The notes below the pieces were generated by a model. The model had not been told where the DNA came from. It saw only the letters and a program-made list of their open reading frames with translations, and did no database searches. DNA of 64,000 bases, from NCBI GenBank assembly GCA_973895155.1, contig OZ316899.1, forward strand, positions 12,152,001 through 12,216,000, read 5' to 3'. Of the stretch, positions 53,244 through 63,871 are shown piece after piece. The translations under genes and the position numbers were made by a program. The stretch's first letter is position 1. Each line of letters starts with the position of its first letter. Source of the DNA: Marsupella aquatica. Taxonomy: Eukaryota; Marchantiophyta.

Positions 53244-55348
53244 ATGGCGAGCGGAGAGGGGACTGGTGGTGATGGAGGAGCTTCTGGCAGCAGCGGAGGC
53301 AACCGAGGGGGGGGGGATCGATTGAAGGCGATTGTGGATGAGCATTTTTCGGTTGCACAGTTGAGTCAAATTGATTTCACCAGTCCAGCAGGGCTGGCAT
53401 CATTGAGTGCCCTTTTGGGCCAAGCCTTGCAAGCAGGTCTCACTGCAGGGCAAGCAGCAGTGGAGGAGGATGCAAGGAAGGCAGCAGAGCAGGCGGCTGC
53501 TGAGAGGAAGCGAAAGAGGGACGAGAGAGCTCAGGCTGGAGTGCTCTCGCCTCAAGCATTGGAAAAGAAGAGGAGGAAAGATGAGAGAGACCTGATCAGG
53601 AAACAGAGGGAGGAGCAAAGAAAGAAGGAGGCAGCAAGGAGGAAGCTGCCTCTGATTACTTTAGAGGATGAGGGGATTCCCACCGAGCTTGCTTACAATG
53701 GGGCCAAGAGCACAATCAGGCACATTGTATCCACAAATTTTGCAAGAGGAGTCGAGTGGGGCACTCGCTCAAAGGCAGAGCAGAAGCGAGTCATCAATCA
53801 GGTGAAAGATGCATTTCGAAATGGAGGAGAGATGGATTCACAGTGGCTTGCTGACAAAATTTCAAACTCCATGTCACAAGCTAGATACCATGATAGAATG
53901 AAGATCAGGTCTCACCTTAGAGATTTGGAGGAGTATAGGAATTTGCAGAGGCCGCTGCAATTCTCAGAAGATATCTGGTAGGCCTTCTACCAGACAGAGG
54001 TGAAGTTGAAAGCAGCCAGGCTCCTCAATGATTTCACAGAGAAGCTGGCAAAGGCTCGAAGGGCAAAGGAGGCTGGGAAGTCTGACCGGGACCTGAAGGT
54101 GATGGAGCAGAAGGTAGCCCAGCTCCAGCAGGTTGTAGCAGAAGTAGGCGATCCACCCAACAAGTTCCTGAAGGCAGCTGAGCGAGTCCGAGACAAGCCC
54201 AACATCACCCACAGGCTGGGTCAAGGTGGCCTCCCCGGCCTCAAAGCAGCATTCGTGAGTGCACCTCCCTCTCCTCCCTTGACTTCTTGCTACTCCAATT
54301 CCTATTCCAACACACCTGCAATGAGCCAACTCTTTCTTGCATTTCCACCAAGTAGTTACAATTAGACTTGTTGTGTCAGATTAGGTCACGTACAGTTGCT
54401 TCCCTCTCGGGTTTTTGCCATGACAGAGTTTGCGATACATTTGCGATGCGGGTAGCTTCGCAAATCCTTCGCAAACCTTATTATGCCCTTTTTTTGCTTA
54501 CATTTGCGAAGGCATTGCGAAGACGTTCGCATCGCAACCAGCTTCGCAAATGTAATTGTCCTTATGATTGCGAAGCTGGCGCCTTCGCAAAATTTCAAAA
54601 ATTTGAATTTTTAAATTTTCCGATCGTTTAAGTGTTCTTTGAGGGTCTTCCCCACATATGCCACCCTCCATAACCCCAAAACCTTGATGCACCACCCCAC
54701 CAGCCCCAACAAACCCCCTAATTTTTAGAAGCCATGTGAATCGAGTTATGGGTTGGTGTTAACCCAATTGTGCTGGTTTTGTTTTGGCTTAGTACAAGAG
54801 GTACAAGAGGAAGATTACGGCGGCTGAGATGGAGGTGGGCCAGAAACATGGGAAGGAGCATCTCTTTCAGCAAGTTGATGAATTATTGGTGAGAATTTTT
54901 AGGTTATTACATTCATTGCAATTTTGAATGAATATCTCTTTTGTTCACACTTGTAAAGAATATGAGACTAACAGACACCCTGGTTTGCTAATGGAAGCAG
55001 GGAGGGGAGGATGGTGACTCCCATACCGAGGGTGGCACCGATAGTAGTGATGAGGATGTGGAGGGGACAGGGGAGGGGAGCACAGCTCCTGCTACTCAAG
55101 CCAGGCCAACTAGCACTGGAGACCAATCATTTGCATCAGCACGTTCCAGTGGTGCTGGGGGTGGTAGCGCGGCAAGCCAGGACGGTGGAGGTGGGGATGA
55201 GGATGAGGATGAGGATGAGGAGGAGGGTGACCCCGAGGGTGACCAAGAGGAGGAGGAAGTCCAGGTTGCACCCCCCCCAAGAGCACACAAGGGCAAGGAG
55301 AAGGCCAAGGGGAAGAAGGCAAGGAGGGGCAGGAACACTCCTTTCTAG
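53244..55348 (+). CDS. TNPA-like accessory protein of the CACTA element
   Basis: ATG 53244 (MASGEGTGGDGGASGSSGG). The first exon holds a hydrophobic segment (LASLSALLGQALQAGLTA), a strongly basic/coiled stretch (ERKRKRDERAQ; KKRRKDERDLIRKQREEQ), and a possible DNA-binding helix region (TRSKAEQKRVINQVKDAF). A TAG at 53979 interrupts the frame where Gln would fit; the frame continues (FYQTEVKLKAARLLNDF) to a donor near 54257. Exons at about 54793 (YKRYKRKITAAEMEVGQKHG) and about 55000 follow, ending in an acidic run and basic tail. Position and composition suggest the TNPA-like partner; the family match is inferred. Confidence 0.6.
54420..54600 (+). promoter_or_regulatory. TCGCAA/TTGCGA cluster in the first intron
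   Basis: Between the first exon and 54793 lies another cluster (TTGCGATAC, TTTGCGATG, CTTCGCAAA, ATTGCGAAG and more). En/Spm also has TNPA sites near and within its first intron. Confidence 0.7.
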
Positions 55349-55589
55349 CTCGATGTAGACAGGTTGTAGCTAGAGCACTTACATCGAGTTCACATGTATA
55401 GCGATCAGCATGCATGGCCGTGGCACTTTACCTAAGGGTTTTTACCCTTCCATTTTGTAACTTTTGTACTTTTTCAGTAATGCCATTTTAATTGCGGCAG
55501 ACTGGGTCAATATCACTTTCCTCCCTCCTTCAAAACCCATGAATGGTCTCCCTCACCCTCACCCTAACCCAAATACACAAAAACCCATG

Positions 55590-56136
55590 AAATATACATT
55601 TTGCGAAGCTTTTGAGAACCAACCCCCATCTCAAAGAGCCACGGTGAACGTATCGCAACCATTCCGAGGAGAAACGCATCGCAACACTTGCGATGTTGTC
55701 TAAATCACAACCCTAGCGAAGACTTCCTCTCCACACGTTTGCGAGTTAAATGCCTTCGCAACAAAGCGGTCATCCGCTTCTCGCAATCTTACGAGTTTGT
55801 TTGCATCGCAAGTTATAGAGAAATTTAACATCGGAAATTGCGATGTAAATGTTATCGCAACGCGAGCGATTCATTTGTTCTCGCAAAATAATGAAATTTG
55901 TCGTTTCTCAATATTTGCAAGGACATTGTCGTCGCAATGTTGCGGAGATGTTGCGACGTATTTAGAATCGCAAGTTGCGAAGTAGTTGCGAAGGGCCGTT
56001 TGCGAAGAATTTGAGATGGGAAGTAGCGAAGACGTTGCGATGCGAGTAAGTTCGCAAATTGGGTATTTCGGATTTTGTTTCCTTTGTATGATGCAAAGGG
56101 TGGTGGTTCGCAAAAGAGGTGCATAGTGTTGTAGTG
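55590..56136. promoter_or_regulatory. Right subterminal TCGCAA/TTGCGA array
   Basis: About 20 copies by eye of TCGCAA or TTGCGA in both orientations, ending at the right terminus (56136). It mirrors the left array at 45240-45800. Confidence 0.8.
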
Positions 56137-56139
56137 CAA
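56137..56139. repeat. CACTA target-site duplication (CAA), right
   Basis: CAA directly after TGTAGTG, matching 45237-45239. Confidence 0.85.
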
Positions 56140-56199
56140 CTCAGAATTTATCTGTAGACAGCTTGACCCCTTCTATGAGATCCCGCAAGAGGACCCTTC

Positions 56200-57666
56200 A
56201 TGTTCAGCAAACCAACGGCTGATGAACTGAGAGTAGAATCTAATCAGCAAATTATTGATAAGTTAAGCAACTTATTGATCTGTGAACCTGAGGAGATAGT
56301 TGACTCTGTTGAGAGGTTAAGAGTAGCCTCTGTAACTCTGCCTGAACCTAGTAGTCCCGACTCTCCATACTCTCCAACCCAAGGTCCTACTCAGTTCTAT
56401 CTTGAGGTGATGGAGCTATTTCGACCCACCTCCAATATTAGGGTTACAAATATTACTGAAGCTGAACCAATGGAGGAAAATGATGCATCACCCAGGTTAG
56501 AGCTTCAACAGACACTATCTGCCTCCCCAGGTCACTCTGCTGAACACTATTCTACTCTTGTCAATAAAATGACTGACATGCTGGAGTGTGATGAGAGACA
56601 CTTAATTGATGTCTTAGATGATCTTCTACATAAGACATCAGCTTTACTTACCCAAGACCATCATCGAGAATATTGTGAGGATTTAGTCCACAAGCTTACA
56701 CAGATTTTTGGATGCAGCACCAAGCAAGTCTATTATGCTATCCGTTATCATACCTCAGCATCTGGCTCTCCCATTTACTATTCTACCCCTCCTTCTAGTC
56801 ATTCACCCCCCTCTCCTTACAGTCCTTCAAATCAACCAGACGAGCTCTATCCTAGTTTTCCAGAACCTGAGATCACACCTATAGGTGAACATCTTGCCAT
56901 TTCTTATCCTGACATCCTTCCACCAGGTCAAGATAAATCCTGCCAAGTCCATTTCATTCCTACACTCCATATTGACCCTAAAACCCCTCAGGAGAATATT
57001 ACACAATTTGCTGAGTTTGTCAGAGTTTCAGACCTTAGAACTCCTCCCATTTTAGAGTTTTGGCAGTACTATCATAAGAAGAGAGTTGAATGTCTCTATA
57101 TCCTAAAGCTTCATCTGAAGGATGTCACCCGCCTAGAGATAGCAGAGATGGATGAGATCTGGACAGAGGCTAAATATTTTTGCCCTATTCTTGCTGTCAT
57201 GATCCTGGTTGGACACATTATACTGGAGAATGGAGATCTGACCCTGGCATACTTTGGGAATTTACCTGCCTATGTCTTGGAATTCATCATCAACTTTTTG
57301 AGACAAACCAACAAACGATATCAGGTCGACCATGGTGTCCTACCAGAGGAACCTTTTGTTGTTCAACAATTTATCTCACCAGTTGCTGAGAGTCAAAGAA
57401 TCTGGAACAACATCACTTCCCAGCGGTTGGCTGATTACACCCTGAAGTGGCGGGAACTGTTACCTAGTGTCACTCCACTTCTATCACATGCCAAGGACTC
57501 TGACACCTTCATCAACAAGTTTCCACGCAACTACCACACCACTTGTTGTAGTTATGATCTGGTTGGCATCTATATGCAAGCTAGCAAGGTGAACACTATG
57601 TTTCACAGGAGACTACTCCTCATTCTAAATGCTGAACGACAAATCAGGTCTCTTCCATTTGCTTGA
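56200..57666 (+). CDS. ORF Y of an unknown element, 488 aa
   Basis: Uninterrupted frame from ATG 56200, in the +1 frame relative to ORF X and overlapping its end by 23 nt once the CACTA element is removed. The N-terminal 190 residues hold three related modules of about 30 aa (IIDKLSNLLICEPEEIVDSV; LVNKMTDMLECDERHLIDVL; LVHKLTQIFGCSTKQVYYAI). Each module ends in an amphipathic helix, and Ser/Pro-rich linkers (SPDSPYSPTQGP; SPPSPYSPSNQP) separate them. The remaining 300 residues look helical (ENITQFAEFVRVSDL; AEMDEIWTEAKYF; LEFIINFLRQTNKRY). No known family recognised. It has no obvious enzyme motif. Confidence 0.65.
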   Translation: MFSKPTADELRVESNQQIIDKLSNLLICEPEEIVDSVERLRVASVTLPEPSSPDSPYSPTQGPTQFYLEVMELFRPTSNIRVTNITEAEPMEENDASPRLELQQTLSASPGHSAEHYSTLVNKMTDMLECDERHLIDVLDDLLHKTSALLTQDHHREYCEDLVHKLTQIFGCSTKQVYYAIRYHTSASGSPIYYSTPPSSHSPPSPYSPSNQPDELYPSFPEPEITPIGEHLAISYPDILPPGQDKSCQVHFIPTLHIDPKTPQENITQFAEFVRVSDLRTPPILEFWQYYHKKRVECLYILKLHLKDVTRLEIAEMDEIWTEAKYFCPILAVMILVGHIILENGDLTLAYFGNLPAYVLEFIINFLRQTNKRYQVDHGVLPEEPFVVQQFISPVAESQRIWNNITSQRLADYTLKWRELLPSVTPLLSHAKDSDTFINKFPRNYHTTCCSYDLVGIYMQASKVNTMFHRRLLLILNAERQIRSLPFA

Positions 57667-58964
57667 CATGATACGCAGGTTATGGATTTCCTTTGAGAGG
57701 TGATTCAAACTGAGATATTCAGGAGTTTTCAACAACTGGACCAGTCAGCACTACTTCAGGAGGATTGACCTATTCCATCCTTTGAGTCAAGATTAGTCAA
57801 TCTCCACTATTTTTGTTAAATAGTTATCATAGATAGAAAAGTCTCATATTTTTCCACAAGGTAGCTCTTATGTAACAGATCCACCCCTGAAAGTATCGCC
57901 CAAAACCGACATGTAGTTTAGAAGTTATAGAATTTTTAGTTTTGCAGTGGCGTGAGTGCGCAAAGGCACAACGGCGCTACTATGCCAAAGTGCAAAGGTG
58001 CAACGGCGCTTCCGACACTTAGAAAATTTTCCGGAAAAGTGTATTTTATATCCGATAGCACTTTTCACCGATTTTATTAAGGCACTTAGACACCTCAAAA
58101 AAGTCTGAAATTTGGCCAGCATGTAGCATGTATGTAAATCTAGAAAAGTTTCACCCTATTATGACCTTTATGTTAGAAATTAAAATTCCAACAAACTCAC
58201 TATTTGTTAGTTTTACCGCAAAAGTGCAAAAACACTTTCACTCCAGTTTACACCAGGGATAACTTCTGATTAGTTTTTCATTCCAACAGCATTCTAGTGA
58301 ACCTTGAGTACTCTTGTAACATATTTTCATACTTTTTACTTTAGTTTATGACCCTTAAGATATGAAAGGGCATGTCTTTTCATTATCTCTTTTCCCTTTA
58401 GTTCCTGCTAGCCTATATGTAGTAGACTTTATGTCACTTTTTGTGTGAAGAAATTTCATGAGCGCTCAGTTGCAAGATTGTAACTTTGTTACCTCCATTT
58501 GTAGCAAGCACTCTATTGCATATGAGTACTTAATACAAAAGAATTCTTCCCCCTTCAAGTCTAAATGAATGAGAAGTTTAGACCCTTGAAGTAAAATTAT
58601 TGTGATTGTTAAATCTTTTGAGTATGTGGACATAGATTCCTTGTTGGTGATGTTTCACATATTCCTTAGTTCTTGATGCATAGTTTTTGACGTGACATTG
58701 CTTGTGCACAGGATGCAAAGATTGTTACTTACCAATTACTTATGGCTTCAAATTTGATCATGATGGTGTCTCTTATTGTGATGCCGTGCCAAGATCACGA
58801 AGTACTTAGTTAAGCCTAAAATAATGGCTAAATAAAGATTAGGTAGATATAATTAGGGAGTTTTAAAGATCAAAGTCGATTTCAATATGTTCGGGGGAAA
58901 TTGTGATGGGATCTGATCCAACGGTCGCGATTAAGTAGGATTAGGGTTATGACCTAATCAAGGC
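57667..58964. other. Spacer after ORF Y
   Basis: AT-rich, no gene supported. It contains the second GCAACGGCG-type array (57945-58015). Confidence 0.5.
57945..58015 (+). repeat. Second GCAACGGCG-type array
   Basis: GCGCAAAGGCACAACGGCGC and AAAGTGCAAAGGTGCAACGG units, related to the array at 44038-44190 and on the same strand. The two arrays bracket the X/Y ORFs and may mark the limits of the host element. Confidence 0.65.
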
Positions 58965-61900
58965 TTGATCACGCAAGCCATCAGGAGGCGGCTTAGTAGG
59001 GAGGGGACCGACACTCTGTACACTAGTGCAATTGCTTGTTCGATCAACCTAGAGAGGTGGAATCAGCTGCCGATCGAACGGGGGAGGTGGTTTGAGAAAT
59101 TGTGCAGGTTCTTGACATTCGGTGGAATGAACACGGTGAATCAGGCAGGGAAGTTTTGGGGCTGTTTGCTTGAAGAAGCAAGGCAGCTGATACCTACGTA
59201 TGAAGACGTTGAGCCGGAGCGCGCAGCTAGAGAACGAGCAGAGCTTGCGCGATTGTGGGGAATTCACAAATCGGCATTCGTAGATACGGAGGAGGTATTG
59301 GAAAAGTTCTCGTGGACACCCACCAATGCGGAGCTTGACGAATTGCTAATTCGGGAGAATAAGGTCGTGGGGATCAGGGAGGCAATCAAGAATGCCGGGC
59401 AACCACTTTGGGAATTGAAGGGTCACACTGCAAAGTGGACGAAGGTAGCTATTCTTGGGGAGTATTCAGGCGCTGAAGAGATGAAGCGCAAGGGAGGTTC
59501 GGCATCTGCAACTCCAGCAAAGTGAACTAGGTTGGAGAGACCAACAAAGATGGAATCTGGGCCAATTAGGGATCGGGCTGTAGAAGATAAAAACATGACA
59601 GGGTGGGCGAACAGGTTACCTGTCGATTTACAATTACAGTTCGCAAGAGATGAGGATGAGGTCTTCAGTGCCGTTCAGGATAACAAATATGCAGGATATA
59701 TGAATGACACTGGGTTGGAGGGCTTTGTCAGGTTGCCCTGGAGAATGGTAGACATACCGGATGAGGATCTGTTGGACTTTGTGGGATGCTGGGAGGCTTC
59801 TTCCAACACAACGCTGATGTATGGAAAGGTGTTCGAATTAACTCCTGCGCTTATCGAAGCCGTGTTCGCTTTACCAACAGGAAGGAAAACAAAGGTGGAG
59901 CAGAGGAAGACGTTACTGGACGACCAGTTCAGGTCATTTCCAGGGCCTTCCACTAAGAATGGGTTTTTCAGGAATCAATGTACCAACCCACATATAGGGC
60001 AGCTGATTGATTTCCTGAGAGTCACATTGCATTGTACCTTTCCGAGAGCAGAAATCGGCAAAGCCCAGGTATTTTTGGTGGAGAATATCGATGCAAGCCG
60101 AGACTACAACGGCTATCTCTTAATGCAGTTAAAGAAGGCATTAAACAAAGAGAAGCAGAGCATTGGGGAGGGAGCGGTATCCAGACTAGGGTACCATCTG
60201 CAATTGCTTTGCCGTTATGCAAGAAGCCAGTCTTTTGCACCAGTGTTGCCTATACAGGAGCGGATGCAGATCACTGCACCACTTGAGGAAGTGGAGGAGG
60301 ACGAGGAGCCTCTAAACATACGACGCCACGGGAGGAGGTCGGCAACACAGGCAACACGAGAACGGGAGCATTCCCCTATCAAGGAGCCAGAGGTAGTAAC
60401 ATATGATGTAGTGAGAAATCCGTTACGCCGGCCTACTTGCAATAATCCATATGCAGGCATCCAGTTGGTCGAGAGGAAGATGATTGCCGAAGAGAGAAAG
60501 AAATATGACGAGCGAATGGATTCAGAGACAGACGAGGAGGTAACCCGAGGCTAGGAGAGGCCGGTAGTAAAAGCTTCTAACAGAGCCCAAGTAAATGGAT
60601 CCGTGGTGGAAGGTCAACCAACTGCAGCCCAACAATTTTCAGAGGAGGAGATTGGGGGCTTTGGAGGAGAGGCCGGCATGTTAGGAAGTCAGGTCAATGT
60701 GGATGATTACGACGACGACTATGTTGATCATGGGGAGAGGCCGGTCCCAGGAGTTAGAACGATGGGAAGGTTTTGTAGAAGACTTCCCGCGGTCTTCTAT
60801 GGCAAACCGGAGGACCAGAAAACACCAGAATCTCCTCCACCAGATGTGACACCATTGGAATTTGACAAGATGAAGGAAGCTGAAGCCGGGCTACATGAGA
60901 AGATTAAGGAGTGGGGGGCCCGGAATGCAAAACACGAATGCCAGCTACCAGGAGGTGAGTGGCCAGAAGGAATAAGACGGCTTAGTGAGAGGCAAGCCGA
61001 ACCTCTCACTAACTTTGACCAATTACGGGTTGAAGCTTGGGAGAGACGACCTCGATGGCAAATGCCAGTATCACCTGGGAGGTCAAACTATGCAAGAAAT
61101 TGGGCTAAGGAGTATGGAGACATGTGTGGACTCTTAGCCTTAGAAATCTTTGGCAACGAGTTGGAATCCGGGCCATTTCTTAGAAAAGAAATGGCTGATC
61201 AGACGAGACTGGAGGAGGCAATGACATTGGAGCGATTGAAGAAGGAGGAAGTAATCGCTCGGCTTCGCTCCATGGAGGCCAAAGTTGCTAAGACGAAGTC
61301 TGCTCAACCAACTCAACAGGATCTCTTGGCTAGGCAACAGGAATTGGAGGTGGCAAACAACCAATTGGAAAACTACCAATTAGATAACCAGCAGATCAAG
61401 GAAAAGTTGACAAAGATAGAGCTGGAGTTAGCCAATTCAAAAGTAGAGGTACAGGGTTTAAATCGCCAAGTTGAGAGGCTCAGAAAGACGGCTAAGGAGC
61501 AGGCCACCCAGAGCAAAAAGGCCTTGGTAGAAGCCCAAAGGAAGTATGATAAGTTACTCGACCGGTTGGAGACCATGCGTGAGAAGCATGATGACGCCAT
61601 GTGCACGGCGGCCAATGATCACCTAAACCGGGTTCAACAGATACGCAAGGAGCTTCAGGAGGAGCTAACCAGGACAAAGCAGGCATGGACGAACGAGGTC
61701 ACAAAACTGGAAGGTATCAACGACTCCTTGAAAGCAGCCGTAGATAAGCAAGAGTTGGAGATCGTACAGATCTTAAATGAGGAGTTGAAGACGGCCAGGG
61801 CCGAGATACTACGGCTTAACGATGAAGTTGAAGACGTATCTCAAGAATTGGAGGATGCCAAGGATAAAATGATCAGGCTGCAGAGGCGTGCCGACAATCA

Positions 61901-62495
61901 AACGCAGAAATTGAAGAGGTATGCCGAAGCGGGATATGGGTCACCAACTGAAAGGCTTCCCGAAAGTAGTATGGTAGGCGGAAATATAGTGAAGCCGAAG
62001 CCGAAGTCAAGCTCTCTGTTGTCAAGTGTGACTGGGGGCAAAGCCATGCAGTTGGTGGCAGACTTGGCAAAGACGTTCATGGGGCCAGGCGATAATAAAG
62101 TTAAAACCCTTAAAGCCACTCCGGAGGAAGTCAAGAGCATGGCTGCTCACATTTGTGGTACTGTGGCCCTGAAGGCAGCAGTGGTAGAGGTAAGTACTGC
62201 GGATCAACTTGGAGCTGCAGTAACAGGTTTAGACAATGGTACTGCTTCTATGGACACATAGAACGTGAAACCGTGGGTTATCAAGACCGAGCGCATCGGG
62301 GAAAAGGCTTGGATTGAGGAAGTTAAGGCAAAGGCTCTCCAAGCCGTTTCCCAGGAGGATGCGGATGTAGATGCAGATGCCAATGTCGAGACCGATGCCG
62401 GGGCCGGCAAAATAGAAGCCGAAGGGGTCGGGCCGGGGCCAATGGCAGGAGAAGGTGCAGAGTCGGAAGATTCGGACTTACCCCCGGTCATCTGA
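58965..62495 (+). pseudogene. Long coiled-coil ORF of an unknown element, three in-frame stops
   Basis: Four open pieces (58965-59525, 59532-60554, 60603-62261, 62265-62495) all share one frame and are separated only by TGA (59523), TAG (60552) and TAG (62259), with no frameshift in 3.5 kb. Together they give about 1175 codons. Motifs: LCRFLTFGGMNTVNQAGKF; GLEGFVRLPWRMVDIPDEDL and FELTPALIEAVFALPTG (a helical domain like the one in the LTR ORF); FCRRLPAVFYGKPEDQK; then a long coiled coil (about 61210-61920). The tail is acidic. No ATG begins the first piece, so the N-terminus is unknown. No enzyme motif is visible. Confidence 0.65.
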
Positions 62496-63871
62496 CAATT
62501 AAGGAGGGCCAGTCATTGGTTGGAAGGAGGACGTGGCGGCAGGAGGAGGGCTTGGGCCAGAAGGGCGCGGCAGTTGTAGGATGGGACAGGGCAAGTAGCG
62601 CCCTGTCGGCTTAGATAGTAGTAGATGCTCGGTTCACACAGGGTTCCGGGCTATTCAAGTTTTTAGGTGATAGTTTTATTTTAGGATTATCGCGGTGGAA
62701 GGCCGTGTGTGGTGGTTAGGATCTCTGTTGTTTTTTTTGAAAGCGCTGCAAGGATAAAAACCTGGGCAGCGTGGTTTCAGGGGCTTTTTCTTAGTCAAGG
62801 CTTTAGTGTTAATCTGTAGTGTTGTAAACACAAGAAGCTCTCGGCTAAATCTAGACCGCAGGGTATCAGTAAACCACCAGTTCCCTTGGATTTATGAGCA
62901 ATTGTTTGAATTGAGTTGGCCTCGTTGCATAGTTCGCAGATTCTTGCCATCCAAGAAGTTGAGTGTTATGATATCTGTTGCTTGATCGATTTGAGTCAGA
63001 TAGGGTGAACTGTTGAGCAAAATACAATTGCATTGCCTTGATTGGAGACTGCCCAAATCAAACTCTGAGAGAAAAGTGAGGATTGAGAGTGTTAGTCGGT
63101 GAAGTGTGGGTTGAGTCAGTCTGAAAAAGACCTTCAGCCGGCTTAAGAAATTAAGCCGTAGAGGTACATTCCGGGGGCGAAATACAAATATACCTGAAGA
63201 AGTTAAAGAGGAATTAGGTGTCTCAGTTGTGCACAATTCACAAGCCCAGTGAAAGAATCGGTCCGGTAAGTGTGGACCCAAGGAGAGTATCGCGTTTCCA
63301 AGCTGAATAGCTGCCGTAAGGAAAGAGGACCGACATAACCAAGTGGTTTATGATCGGTTGAGGGTAGTTCTCGGTGTTAGAGGTCTTGGGAATCGTGCCA
63401 CACTTATTCATGACACAAAGTACCGATTGGATACAGAAGTGATTGATTACTAGTCTCCACTCAGTACCTTGGAAGGAAAAGTTGAGACATGTTGACGGCA
63501 TTTTAGTAATCATCCTAGTACCGTAATCCTTTCCAGAAATGTTCTTGCAGATATACCACCTAAATCATATCAAATGAAGTTATGTTGAGGAGTAACCTTG
63601 GTTGTTTCCTAACTCCCTCACCATACCTCAAGATTTTCATTGTGTTTTGTTAATTGTTTCCATTTGTTAATTTTATTTACAATGTTAAGCAAACATTCAA
63701 AACTATGCCTTGCTGAGCAACCAAAGTAAAAGGCTCACCTTTGTGTTTTTGTTACTTAAGTCATTCATAAGTGCTAAATCATAGAAAATCATTCCTTACA
63801 TGTTCTTCCATGGGAACGAATACCGAGTTTTGGATCTTAAATGTTTATTTATGTCCCTAGTGTGATACTAC
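62496..63871. other. Spacer with TATA-like element
   Basis: No gene supported. A GGATAAAAACC TATA-like string near 62753 is followed by sequence resembling an LTR R-U5 region (GGTATCAGTAAACCACCAGT, 62863-62882). The link to the coding frame before it is a guess. Confidence 0.4.

Larger units (their letters stand above)
45240..56136. mobile_element. CACTA (En/Spm-type) DNA transposon, 10.9 kb
   Basis: Termini are CACTACTACATATTTGCC on the left and, on the minus strand at the right, CACTACAACACTATGCAC; both read TTTTGCGAA about 21-22 bp in. CAA flanks both ends. Inside lie a TNP2-type transposase gene (minus, 46.6-50.0 kb and probably an N-terminal exon to 51.4 kb), a SET-domain ORF (minus, 50.2-50.8 kb), a TNPA-like gene (plus, 53.2-55.3 kb) and TCGCAA-rich subterminal arrays. 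Transposase exons are largely open, so this may be a fairly recent, possibly autonomous insertion. Confidence 0.93.

Noticed and set aside
53979-53981. TAG in the TNPA-like gene as a natural end of the protein
   Set aside because: The frame continues with similar composition and reaches a good splice donor, so it is more likely a single nonsense change or a suppressed stop; left undecided.
55058-55348. Acidic ORF as an independent gene
   Set aside because: It follows a splice acceptor in frame with the TNPA-like exons and is better read as their last exon.
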